Source: Arthrobacter echini
GTDB taxonomy: Bacteria > Actinomycetota > Actinomycetes > Actinomycetales > Micrococcaceae
NCBI RefSeq assembly: GCF_008107445.1
Contig: NZ_VSLD01000001.1
Span: forward strand, 558,001-622,000
Direction of reading: 5' to 3'
Length of the DNA: 64,000 bases
Position numbers and translations under genes: made by a program. Each line of letters opens with the position of its first letter. Positions within the stretch are counted from its first letter, which is position 1. This document shows positions 26,223 to 34,185 of the stretch, piece after piece. The notes beneath the pieces were generated by a model. That model did not search any database and was not told where the DNA came from. It worked only from the letters and a program-made list of their open reading frames with translations.

Positions 26223-26327
26223 TCAGCCGCCGAACAGTGCTGAGACGCGGATGAGGGTCTGGGTCACGCCGTAGACGAGCGGCACTGCGACCAGCGCCCA
26301 GACGAAGATGATCCGTGCTGCGGCCAT
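26223..26327 (-). CDS. MFS transporter small subunit (34 aa)
   Basis: 34 aa: a single hydrophobic helix (IIFVWALVAVPLVYGVTQTL) followed by a short amphipathic end. GGAGG lies six bases before ATG 26327 and the gene begins one base after the stop of the OFA transporter (TGA, A, ATG). Actinobacterial OFA/MFS transporters often have exactly such a tiny partner protein, annotated as a small subunit. Its short length puts it below ordinary gene-finding cut-offs. The likely role is assembly or stability of the transporter in the membrane. Confidence 0.75.
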   Translation of the reverse strand: MAAARIIFVWALVAVPLVYGVTQTLIRVSALFGG

Positions 26328-26328
26328 T

Positions 26329-27714
26329 TCAGGCCTCCTTCACTAGTTCTTTGTTCTCCCGGGCAGGTTCGTGGAACCGGGAGTCGACGGGCTTGACGAG
26401 CAGATTGGCGATGAATCCGATGACCAGGAGGACCACCATGGTCAGGAGTGCCGGCTGGTAGGCGCTGGCCGTGAGCTCGCCCGGCGTTCCCTGGGCATCC
26501 AGGAAGGCGTTGACGATCAGGGGCCCGGCAATGCCCGCCGCGGACCATGCGGTCAGCAGCCGGCCGTGGATGGCCCCTACCTGGAAGGTGCCGAACAGGT
26601 CGCGCAGGTAGGCCGGTGCGGTGGAGAATCCGCCGCCGTAGAACGAGATGATGATGACTGCCATGGCGACGAACAGGAGTGTGGTCGAGGAGCCGGCGAG
26701 GGCCAGCACCACGTACAGCAGCGCGCCGACACCGAGGTAGACCATGTAGATGCGCTTGCGGCCGATGACGTCCGACGCCGTCGACCAGAGGAAACGGCCA
26801 CCCATGTTGCCGATGGACAGCAGCCCCACGAAACCGCCGGCGACCGCGACGGACACCGCGGTGGTGCCGTCGGCGCCCCGGAAGAAGTCCTGGATCATCG
26901 GGGAGGCCTGCTCGAGGATGCCGATCCCTGCCGTCACGTTGCAGAACAGCGCGATCCAGACGAGCCAGAACTGGCGGGTCTTGATGGCGTTGGAGGCCGA
27001 GACGTTGTCCGAGGTGATGAGCTTCTTGGACTTCAGCTGGGAAGGATCGAAGCCCTCGGGCTTCCAGCCCTCGGCCGGGACCTTGATGGTGAACGCGCCG
27101 AACATCATGTACACGAGGTAGATGGCGGCGAGGGTCAGGAACAGTTTGCCGACGGATTCGCCGCTCGCCACCCAACCCTCTGCGCCGGAGTTCGGATCGT
27201 ACATGCGCAGCAACTGGGTGGACAGGGGACTCGCGATGAGGGCGCCGCCGCCGAAGCCCATGATCGCCATGCCGGTGGCCAGGCCCGGGCGGTCCGGGAA
27301 CCACTTGATGAGCGTGGACACCGGTGAGATGTAGCCGATGCCCAGGCCGATCCCGCCGATGACGCCGTAGCCCAGGTAGACGAGCCACAGCTGGTTCGTG
27401 AAGATGCCGAGGGCGCCCACCAGGAACCCGGAGGTCCAGAACAGGGCCGAGGTGAACATCGCCATGCGCGGACCGTTACGGTCCACCCAGGTACCGAGGA
27501 AGGCTGCGGACAGTCCCAGCATGACGATCGCGATCGAGAAGATGATGCCGATCTGGGTCAGGCTGGCGTCGAAGTGCGAGGTCAGTGCTGTCTTGTAGAC
27601 GCTGGTCGCGTACGCCTGGCCGATGCACAGGTGGACGGCGAGCGCTGCCGGTGGGATGAGCCATCGGTTGAATCCTGGTGGAGCGATCGTATGGTCGCGG
27701 CTGAGCCAACTCAT
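26329..27714 (-). CDS. OFA-family MFS transporter
   Basis: 461 aa with twelve hydrophobic helices. It begins MSWLSRDHTI; the N-terminal part carries NRWLIPPAALAVHLCIGQAYATSVY, and GYGVIGGIGLGIGYISPV is the conserved glycine-rich stretch of oxalate:formate antiporter family (OFA) proteins. Members exchange oxalate for formate or carry other monocarboxylates such as pyruvate. ATG 27714 has AAAGG seven bases upstream. A hairpin GGCCGC/GCGGCC (27740-27753) sits in the 5' untranslated region. It is co-transcribed with the 34-aa protein and perhaps the MBL hydrolase. Cargo is not decided by sequence. Confidence 0.87.
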   Translation of the reverse strand: MSWLSRDHTIAPPGFNRWLIPPAALAVHLCIGQAYATSVYKTALTSHFDASLTQIGIIFSIAIVMLGLSAAFLGTWVDRNGPRMAMFTSALFWTSGFLVGALGIFTNQLWLVYLGYGVIGGIGLGIGYISPVSTLIKWFPDRPGLATGMAIMGFGGGALIASPLSTQLLRMYDPNSGAEGWVASGESVGKLFLTLAAIYLVYMMFGAFTIKVPAEGWKPEGFDPSQLKSKKLITSDNVSASNAIKTRQFWLVWIALFCNVTAGIGILEQASPMIQDFFRGADGTTAVSVAVAGGFVGLLSIGNMGGRFLWSTASDVIGRKRIYMVYLGVGALLYVVLALAGSSTTLLFVAMAVIIISFYGGGFSTAPAYLRDLFGTFQVGAIHGRLLTAWSAAGIAGPLIVNAFLDAQGTPGELTASAYQPALLTMVVLLVIGFIANLLVKPVDSRFHEPARENKELVKEA

Positions 27715-27899
27715 CGATAACCTTTCTGTGGGCGTGGGTGGCCGCCTGCGGCCATCGGTGATGAGGGTAATTATGCGGTCTGTCACACGTGATCGTGCAA
27801 ATTGCCGGTCCGCACCCCCGTAGCGTGCTGGGCGGTGCGGTGGTAGGAGATGGAGAACGAGATACGAAGCCTGCTTACTGGTTCCCCTAGAATGACGCC

Positions 27900-29228
27900 A
27901 TGGCCTCCACCGATCACGTCCCCGACACCCGGCTGAAGCGCGGTATCTCGGGGCCGCTGCTGTATCTCTTCATTCTCGGCGACGTCCTCGGAGCCGGCGT
28001 CTACGCACTCGTCGGCGTGATCTCGAAGGAGGTGGGCGGTGCCATCTGGATCCCGCTCATGGTGGCCCTCGCCCTGGCGCTGCTCACCGCTGGATCCTAC
28101 GCGGAACTCGTCACCAAGTACCCGAAGGCCGGCGGTGCCGCGGTCTTCGCCGAGCGTGCGTTCAAGACACCGTTCATCTCGTTCCTGGTGGGCTTCTGCA
28201 TGCTCGCCGCGGGGGTGACGAGTGCCGCCGGTCTGGCGCAGGCCTTCGCGGGCGGCTACCTCACCACATTCATCGACGTCCCGGTGGTACCCGCCGCGCT
28301 GGTGTTCCTGGTGCTGCTCGCCCTGCTGAACATGCGCGGGATCAAGGAGTCGGTGCGCAGCAACGTGGTCATGACCGTCATCGAGGTCTCCGGGCTGGTC
28401 CTGGTGATCGTCGTCGTCGGGATCTTCATCAGTGCCGGCAACGGGGACATCTCGCGCGTCAACGAGTTCCCCCCGGGCGTCGGCCCGGCCACCGCCGTCC
28501 TGTCGGCCTCGCTGATCGCCTACTACTCGTTCGTGGGCTTCGAGGTCTCCGCCAATGTGGCCGAGGAGGTCAAGGACGTCAGCCGCGTCTATCCGCGGGC
28601 ACTCTTCGGCGCCCTCCTGACCGCCGGCATCGTGTATCTCCTGATCGGCCTCGCATCCTCCGTGGCACTCCCTCCGGAGGAGCTCGCAGGGTCCACCTCG
28701 CCCCTGCTCGACGTCGTCGCTGCCACGGGAGCGGGGATACCGAACTGGCTCTTCAGCCTCGTGGCTCTTGTGGCGGTCGCCAACGGCGCGCTGCTGACCA
28801 TGATCATGTCCAGCCGCATCACCTTCGGTATGGCGGAGCAGGGCCTGTTCCCCTCGATCTTCGACCGCGTCCTGCCGAACCGTCGCACCCCGTGGCTGGC
28901 CATCGTCGCCACGACCCTGGTCGCCATGGCCCTCACCCTCACCGGCGGGCTCGAATCACTGGCGCAGACGGTCGTCCTGCTCCTGCTGTTCGTCTTCCTG
29001 AGCACCAATATCGCCGTGATCGTGCTGCGGAAGGACACGGTGGCCCACCGGCACTTCCACATCCCGGTGGTTTTCCCCTATCTGGCCATCGCGTCCTGCG
29101 TCCTGCTGCTGACGCAGCAGACCGGGGAGATCTGGCTCCGTACGGGGATCCTCCTCCTGGTGGGGCTCTCGCTGTTCGGCATCCAGCATCTCGTCCGCAG
29201 CCGCTCCAGCCAGCCCGCGGACCGGTAG
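27900..29228 (+). CDS. APC-superfamily amino-acid permease
   Basis: 442 aa, twelve hydrophobic segments. Helix 1 carries GDVLGAGVYALVG, the unwound GSG-like substrate motif of the APC superfamily, and the SFVGFEVSANVAEEVKDVSR segment with ExxEE-type acidic residues is typical of the YjeH/cationic amino-acid type. It imports an amino acid or related amine with protons. ATG 27900 follows TAGAAT (27888-27893) by six bases, without ribosome-binding site, and is divergent from the OFA gene. No partner enzyme adjoins it to indicate the substrate. Confidence 0.88.
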   Translation: MASTDHVPDTRLKRGISGPLLYLFILGDVLGAGVYALVGVISKEVGGAIWIPLMVALALALLTAGSYAELVTKYPKAGGAAVFAERAFKTPFISFLVGFCMLAAGVTSAAGLAQAFAGGYLTTFIDVPVVPAALVFLVLLALLNMRGIKESVRSNVVMTVIEVSGLVLVIVVVGIFISAGNGDISRVNEFPPGVGPATAVLSASLIAYYSFVGFEVSANVAEEVKDVSRVYPRALFGALLTAGIVYLLIGLASSVALPPEELAGSTSPLLDVVAATGAGIPNWLFSLVALVAVANGALLTMIMSSRITFGMAEQGLFPSIFDRVLPNRRTPWLAIVATTLVAMALTLTGGLESLAQTVVLLLLFVFLSTNIAVIVLRKDTVAHRHFHIPVVFPYLAIASCVLLLTQQTGEIWLRTGILLLVGLSLFGIQHLVRSRSSQPADR

Positions 29229-29257
29229 CGCGCCTCCGGCAGACCCGACCTGCGCGC

Positions 29258-29800
29258 CTACCAGACGTGCGGCGCGGGCTTCCGGGTGCTCGGCAGGGCG
29301 TTGTTGAGCCGCCACTCGTGGATCCAGGCGGGGAGCACCAGATCCTCCGGCGGCGCACCGAAGGCCGCGATGATCTCCCCGTTGCTGATCGGGCCGGACG
29401 ACGAGACCAGGCGCGTGGCGATGAACGCCCGCGCATAGATCTCGCCGTCGGCCACGGTGCGCTGCTCGAAGTAGATGGCGCGCTCGTCGAGTCCGATGAT
29501 GCGCGTCTCGATCGTGTACCGCAGGCCCAGCGTGAGCGACTTGCGGAAGCTGATCGTCTCCCCCGCCGCCACCGGGCTCCACCCCCGACGGCGCATGGTT
29601 CGCCACACTCCACTGCGCACCATCAGGTCGAACCGTCCGAGGTCGAACACCGAGAAGTACATCCCGTTGTTCATGTGCATCGCGATGTCGATGTCGGTCA
29701 GGAGCACGCGGAGGCGCACACTGCCCGCGTCCCAGATGCTGAGGGCCGAGCGCCGGCGGGAGGTCACGAGCAGCAGCAGGGTGCGGAGGATCAGGTGCAT
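29258..29800 (-). CDS. Hotdog-fold thioesterase family protein
   Basis: 180 aa. The hotdog-fold signature DIDIAMHMNNGMYFSVFDLGR is split over residues 36-56: Asp and MNNxxY are the thioesterase catalytic features of the 4HBT type. An N-terminal hydrophobic stretch (LILRTLLLLV) suggests a membrane anchor, as in THEM6-like proteins. The product probably hydrolyses acyl-CoA thioesters. ATG 29800 begins the helix; ATG 29827 is an alternative that would overlap the promoter of the next divergent gene at 29862. No strong ribosome-binding site is seen for either. Confidence 0.8.
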   Translation of the reverse strand: MHLILRTLLLLVTSRRRSALSIWDAGSVRLRVLLTDIDIAMHMNNGMYFSVFDLGRFDLMVRSGVWRTMRRRGWSPVAAGETISFRKSLTLGLRYTIETRIIGLDERAIYFEQRTVADGEIYARAFIATRLVSSSGPISNGEIIAAFGAPPEDLVLPAWIHEWRLNNALPSTRKPAPHVW

Positions 29801-29861
29801 GCCGGTCACATTACCCGCCGGTAACATCGTCGGGTCCGAGGTGCGCGCCTACACTCGAGGA

Positions 29862-30599
29862 ATGAGCCGCCCCTCTCCCCACGCCCTCTCCTTCAACCGG
29901 TACCGGGAGCTCCTCGACCGGGAATACCTCGCCCTCTCCGCCCTCGTCCAGCCCACCCTCGACCGGCCGGTGCCCGCCTGCCCCGGCTGGAACGGTGAGG
30001 ACCTCGTCCGGCACACCGCGATCGTGTTCCTGCACAAGGCCGAGACCATCAGGACGGGAGAGAAGCCCAGTCACGGCTGGCCGCCGCTGAGCGTCGGGAG
30101 CCTCCCTCCGGGGGCCCTCCTCGAACACTGCCATGCCCGCCTGATCGAGCAGTTCGACGCCCATGAGCCCACGGATCCGGCGCAGAGCTGGGTGCCGGAG
30201 GACCAGACCGTGGGCTTCTGGATCCGGCGTCTCACCCATGAGACGGTGATCCACCGCTTCGACCTCGAGGACGCGGCCCCGGGGACCACCACGTCCCTGG
30301 ATCCGGCACTCGCGGTGGACGGCGTCGACGAGGTGCTGTTCGTCATGCTCGCGCGGGGCAAGCCGGACCCGGAGGCTTCGTGCGGAACCATCAGGCTCGA
30401 GGTGGGACCGCACTCCTGGGATGTCCGGCTCGACCCCCAGCGCGTCGTCGTCGAGCGCGACGTTCCCGCAGATGGGCAGGCGACCCTGCGCGCGGACGCC
30501 GAGCAGATGCTCCTGTGGCTGTGGGGGCGGGCGCCGCAGCCTGTGGATGCGCCGCCGACCGCCGTCGAACTGCGGGCGCGACTGGCGCGATCGCTCTGA
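29862..30599 (+). CDS. Maleylpyruvate isomerase family mycothiol-dependent enzyme
   Basis: 245 aa. It begins with an FNRYRELLDREYLALSAL-type helix, continues with ACPGWNGEDLVRHTAIV, and the metal-binding stretch RLTHETVIHRFDLEDA has the two histidines spaced as in DinB-fold mycothiol transferases. These enzymes use mycothiol, the actinobacterial glutathione substitute, in isomerisation or detoxification. ATG 29862 follows TACACT (29850-29855) by six bases and is divergent from the thioesterase; it may be leaderless. The CurA-type reductase follows after 65 bp. A second DinB-like gene is at 37028. Confidence 0.85.
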   Translation: MSRPSPHALSFNRYRELLDREYLALSALVQPTLDRPVPACPGWNGEDLVRHTAIVFLHKAETIRTGEKPSHGWPPLSVGSLPPGALLEHCHARLIEQFDAHEPTDPAQSWVPEDQTVGFWIRRLTHETVIHRFDLEDAAPGTTTSLDPALAVDGVDEVLFVMLARGKPDPEASCGTIRLEVGPHSWDVRLDPQRVVVERDVPADGQATLRADAEQMLLWLWGRAPQPVDAPPTAVELRARLARSL

Positions 30600-30664
30600 C
30601 CGGAATAATTGCCCTGGGCCAATAGTTTGCCTCAGAAGGCAACGAACAGCACCAGGAGCAGTCA

Positions 30665-31666
30665 ATGACCAGCAGTACCCAGATCCAGCTCACCTCGCGC
30701 CCCGTCGGTACACCGACCAGCGAGAACTTCTCGACCGTCTCGATCGACCTGCCCGCCCTCGGCCCGGACGAGGTGCGAGTACGCAACGAGTTCGTGTCCG
30801 TGGACCCGTACATGCGCGGACGCATGAACGACACGAAGTCCTACGTCCCGCCGTTCGGCCTGGACGAGACCATGACGGGCGGCGCGGTGGGCCGCGTGGT
30901 GGAGTCGACGTCGGACACCCTTCCCGTGGGGACCGCGGTCCTCCACGGCTACGGCTGGCGCGACGTGGCCCAGGCACCGGCTGCACAGTTCTCGGCCCTG
31001 CCGGAGACCGGCCTCTCCCTGTCCGTCTTCCTCGGTGCGGCCGGCATGACCGGCCTGACCGCCTACGTGGGACTCAAGCGCATCGCGGGTCTCGCCGAGG
31101 GTGAGAGCGTGTTCATCTCGGGCGCTGCCGGAGCCGTGGGATCGATCGCCGGGCAGGTGGCCCGGAAGCTCGGGGCCTCGCGTGTCATCGGCTCCGCGGG
31201 ATCGGCCGAGAAAGTCGCGGTCCTCAGGGAGAAGTACGGGTACGACGACGCCTTCAACTACAAGGACGCACCCGTCAGGGAACAGCTCAGGGGACTCACC
31301 CCCGACGGGATCGACGTGTACTTCGACAATGTGGGCGGGGATCATCTCGAGGCCGCGCTCGACCGGCTGAACACGGGGGGCCGTGTGGCACTGTGCGGGG
31401 CGATCTCGCAGTACAACGACACCCAGCGTGCCCCCGGGCCGGACAACCTCTCGAATCTCGTCACGCGCTCCCTCCGGCTCGAGGGCTTCACCGTGGGGCA
31501 GCACCAGGACCTGCAGGCCGAGTTCGCCGAGAAGATGACCGGCTGGCTGCACGACGGAAGCGTCGTCTTCGACGAGACCGTGGTGGACGGTATAGGGAAC
31601 GCGGTGGATGCGTTCCTCGACATGATGAACGGCGCCAACACGGGCAAGATGCTCGTGCGGATCTGA
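30665..31666 (+). CDS. NADP-dependent MDR oxidoreductase (CurA/prostaglandin reductase type)
   Basis: 333 aa zinc-free medium-chain reductase. The FVSVDPYMRGRMND loop near residue 43 and the AGxVG nucleotide loop AGAAGAVGSIAG identify the curcumin/prostaglandin reductase group, which reduces alpha,beta-unsaturated ketones or aldehydes using NADPH. There are no zinc ligands. CAGGAGC about 8 bases before ATG 30665 (AGCACCAGGAGCAGTC) gives a ribosome-binding site. It likely forms a detoxification unit with the preceding mycothiol-type enzyme, an inference from adjacency on one strand with 65 bp between. Confidence 0.9.
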   Translation: MTSSTQIQLTSRPVGTPTSENFSTVSIDLPALGPDEVRVRNEFVSVDPYMRGRMNDTKSYVPPFGLDETMTGGAVGRVVESTSDTLPVGTAVLHGYGWRDVAQAPAAQFSALPETGLSLSVFLGAAGMTGLTAYVGLKRIAGLAEGESVFISGAAGAVGSIAGQVARKLGASRVIGSAGSAEKVAVLREKYGYDDAFNYKDAPVREQLRGLTPDGIDVYFDNVGGDHLEAALDRLNTGGRVALCGAISQYNDTQRAPGPDNLSNLVTRSLRLEGFTVGQHQDLQAEFAEKMTGWLHDGSVVFDETVVDGIGNAVDAFLDMMNGANTGKMLVRI

Positions 31667-31748
31667 TCACCCCGGTGCCTGCGGCTTCGGCACTCAGGGC
31701 ACCGTCCGGGCGGTGGCCGGTCCGATCGTGGGACTTTCGCTAGGCTGA

Positions 31749-31791
31749 GGACCGGCGGAGCCGATGCTGTGGGCATCGCCTCCGCCGGTCC
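31749..31791 (+). promoter_or_regulatory. Long hairpin in leader of TSUP gene
   Basis: GGACCGGCGGAG (31749-31760) pairs perfectly with CTCCGCCGGTCC (31780-31791); after one C-C mismatch, CGATG (31762-31766) pairs with CATCG (31774-31778) around a seven-base loop. The -10 candidate TAGGCT (31741-31746) ends just before it, so the hairpin would lie at or near the start of the TSUP mRNA. It could also terminate the upstream reductase transcript. Confidence 0.5.
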
Positions 31792-31832
31792 GTGGTTCCG
31801 CCTCCTGTCCCGTTCGAGAGGACATCCCCCGC

Positions 31833-32609
31833 GTGCTCGAAGTTCTCGTCATCCTCGCCGCAGCCTTCTGGGCGGGCATGATCAACGTGGTGGTGGGCTC
31901 CGGCACGCTGGTCACTTTTCCCACCCTGCTGCTCTTCGGCTATCCACCGATCGTCGCGAACATCTCCAACAGCATCGGGATCGTGGGTGGTGGGCTCTCC
32001 GGATCCTGGGGTTATCGTCGCGAGATCGCGGCGAACAAGCGACTCCTGCTCAGGCTCCTTCCCCTCTCGGTCCTCGGCGGTCTTGCCGGTGCCCTGCTGC
32101 TACTGGTCCTGCCCCCGGAGGCCTTCCAGGCCATCGTGCCCGCGCTCATCGTCCTGGGCCTGGTCATGGTGGCGGTGGCGCCCCGGGTCCAGCGGGCGGC
32201 GGCGGCGAAGGGGGGTCAGACGGCGCCCGACGCGGCGCCCTCCCGACGTCGGGCCCTGCTCCTGCTCGTGGGCATCGGCCTGCTCGGTGTGTACGGCGGG
32301 TACTTCGGCGCCGCCCAGGGCATCCTGATCGTGGGCCTGATGAGCCTGGTCACGATGGAGAGCCTGCAGCGGATCAACGCCATCAAGAATGTGCTGACCA
32401 CGGTGGTGAACGGCGTCGCCGCGCTCACCTTCATGGTGGCCGCCCCCGAGTCCATCGACTGGACGGTGGTGCTGCTCATCGCCGTCGGCGCCACCCTCGG
32501 CGGGCTCGTCGGGGCGCGGGTGGGCCGCCGGCTGTCGCCCCTCACGCTGCGGATCACCATCCTCGTGATCGGCACACTCGCCCTCGTTCGCATTGTCTTC
32601 TTCAGCTGA
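31833..32609 (+). CDS. TSUP-family (TauE/SafE) transporter
   Basis: 258 aa, eight hydrophobic segments in two repeats. The first repeat contains AAFWAGMINVVVGSGTLVTFPTLL and the second GVYGGYFGAAQGILIV, the paired glycine-rich motifs of sulfite/sulfonate exporter TauE/SafE proteins. They carry sulfite, sulfonates or other organic anions. GTG 31833 is set by GAGAGGA ten bases upstream; a longer upstream frame is not family-like. The gene follows a 5' hairpin (31749-31791) and converges on the PNPOx-like gene with 12 bp between. Cargo is unknown. Confidence 0.85.
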   Translation: MLEVLVILAAAFWAGMINVVVGSGTLVTFPTLLLFGYPPIVANISNSIGIVGGGLSGSWGYRREIAANKRLLLRLLPLSVLGGLAGALLLLVLPPEAFQAIVPALIVLGLVMVAVAPRVQRAAAAKGGQTAPDAAPSRRRALLLLVGIGLLGVYGGYFGAAQGILIVGLMSLVTMESLQRINAIKNVLTTVVNGVAALTFMVAAPESIDWTVVLLIAVGATLGGLVGARVGRRLSPLTLRITILVIGTLALVRIVFFS

Positions 32610-32621
32610 GCGACCAGCGCC

Positions 32622-33284
32622 TCACGGCCAGAGCAGCTCCCTGCGCCATCCCGCACCGAACCGGGTGTACAGCAGCCGTGTATGGAGTCTCTGCTGGTCG
32701 GCCTGCCAGAACTCCACCTCGTCCGGGGCCACCGTGAAGACGGTCCAGGTGGTCGACGCGATGCCGTCCGCCGCCTCGAGCCGCTGTACCTGCTCGTCGA
32801 CGGCGGCATCGAGCACCCGGCGGCTGTCCATCACCTCGCTCTGCCCTCCGGCGAGCACCAGGGCACGGGCCACGGGGTGGCGCCGCTGGAAATCGGCGTC
32901 GTTCTCCTCGGTGGTGCCGATCGACACGGCACCCCGGATGCGCACCTGCCGCCCGACGGCCGGCCAGAAGAACGTCAGCGCCGCCGCGGGATTCGCCCTC
33001 AGCTGGCGTCCCTTGGGACTGTCGCTGCTCGAGGCGACCTGCCATCCGGCCTGGGTCAGGTCCTTCAGGATCACCACGCGCGCATCCGGCATGCCGTCGT
33101 CGCCCACCGTGGACAGCGTGACGGCGTGCGGCGCCGCGACGTCGTCCGCGACCGCCTGCCTCAACCACGTGAAGAACAGCTCGATCGGCGACTCCGGCGC
33201 CGCCCCCGGATCGAAGAACGGCATCTCGTCCGGGAAGACGGGAACACCTCGGACCACGTCGCGGATCAGCTCTGGCTCACTCAT
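32622..33284 (-). CDS. Pyridoxamine 5'-phosphate oxidase-family FMN protein
   Basis: 220 aa split-barrel flavoprotein. PDARVVILKDL and SSDSPKGRQLRANPAAALTFFWP are the FMN-binding strands of PdxH-like enzymes, and the C-terminal VEFWQADQQRLHTR...FGAGWRRELLWP resembles the substrate end of PNPOx (RLHxR, R). It probably oxidises pyridoxine/pyridoxamine phosphate or acts as a general FMN-dependent oxidase; the C-terminal pattern favours the former. ATG 33284 lies six bases after TAGGCT (33291-33296 read on minus), without ribosome-binding site, so the mRNA is probably leaderless. Confidence 0.82.
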   Translation of the reverse strand: MSEPELIRDVVRGVPVFPDEMPFFDPGAAPESPIELFFTWLRQAVADDVAAPHAVTLSTVGDDGMPDARVVILKDLTQAGWQVASSSDSPKGRQLRANPAAALTFFWPAVGRQVRIRGAVSIGTTEENDADFQRRHPVARALVLAGGQSEVMDSRRVLDAAVDEQVQRLEAADGIASTTWTVFTVAPDEVEFWQADQQRLHTRLLYTRFGAGWRRELLWP

Positions 33285-33379
33285 GGCGCCAGCCTAACCC
33301 GCGACACCGTCCGGTGGAACGGCCTTCCACGCATCGCCGACGGACCACCCGGACGCCCGGATCGGCATAGGCTCGGTGG

Positions 33380-34174
33380 ATGCCGGCACACCAGGACCAG
33401 TACGTGGGAACCCGGGACCTCACGTGGTGGCGGACACCCGTGGGGCGTCTCCTCGTTCGCAGCCTCGCACCCCTCATCCGGTGGATCGGCCCGCATGCCG
33501 CGCTGCTGCTCATCGTCGGCATCGGGGGTGGGATCGTGGCGGCGCTGACGGCGGCGTCGGCCGAGGTGTACGAGGCGGTGGTGGAGTCCGACGGCGTCGC
33601 GGCACTGGACAGGCCCGCCCTGGAGCTCGCGATGTCGCTGCGGCAGGACTGGTTCAGCGCCTTCATGACGGGGTACACCAACCTCGGCGGGCCTATCGGC
33701 ATGCCCGTCCTCGCCCTTGGCATCATGGTGCTGCTCGCGGTCCGACGCCGATCCTGGACACCGGTGATCCTCATCCCGGCTGCCGCGTTCGGCTCCCTCC
33801 TCATGACCGTCGCGGGCAAGGACGCCATCGGCCGGCTCCGCCCGCCCCAGGAATTCGCCGTGCCGCCCTACGAGACCTCGCCGTCGTTCCCCAGCGGTCA
33901 TGCGCTCAACGCGCTGGTGATCGCCGGGATCGTGGCGTATCTGCTCGTGGTGCGCCGGCACCGCAGACGCACCCGGGTTCTGGTCGTGGCGCTGGCCCTG
34001 GTCTTCGCGGCCACGATGGGGCTGAGCCGCGTGTACCTCGGGCACCACTGGCTCACCGATGTCCTGGTGGCGTGGACGCTCGGCATCGCCTGGCTCGCCG
34101 TCGTCATCACCGCACACCGGCTGTTCCTGACCTTCCGCCTCCACCGGGCGACGGCGGAGGAGGACGCCGCCTGA
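33380..34174 (+). CDS. PAP2-family membrane phosphatase
   Basis: 264 aa with six hydrophobic segments. The three phosphatase motifs are complete: KDAIGRLRP (motif 1), PSGH (motif 2) and SRVYLGHHWLTD (motif 3), with the second histidine as nucleophile. It dephosphorylates a lipid or undecaprenyl pyrophosphate at the outer membrane face. ATG 33380 follows TAGGCT (33368-33373) by six bases, so it is probably leaderless and divergent from the flavoprotein. The PQQ-like protein converges on it from 34186. Confidence 0.9.
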   Translation: MPAHQDQYVGTRDLTWWRTPVGRLLVRSLAPLIRWIGPHAALLLIVGIGGGIVAALTAASAEVYEAVVESDGVAALDRPALELAMSLRQDWFSAFMTGYTNLGGPIGMPVLALGIMVLLAVRRRSWTPVILIPAAAFGSLLMTVAGKDAIGRLRPPQEFAVPPYETSPSFPSGHALNALVIAGIVAYLLVVRRHRRRTRVLVVALALVFAATMGLSRVYLGHHWLTDVLVAWTLGIAWLAVVITAHRLFLTFRLHRATAEEDAA

Positions 34175-34185
34175 CCGCCCGCCTA

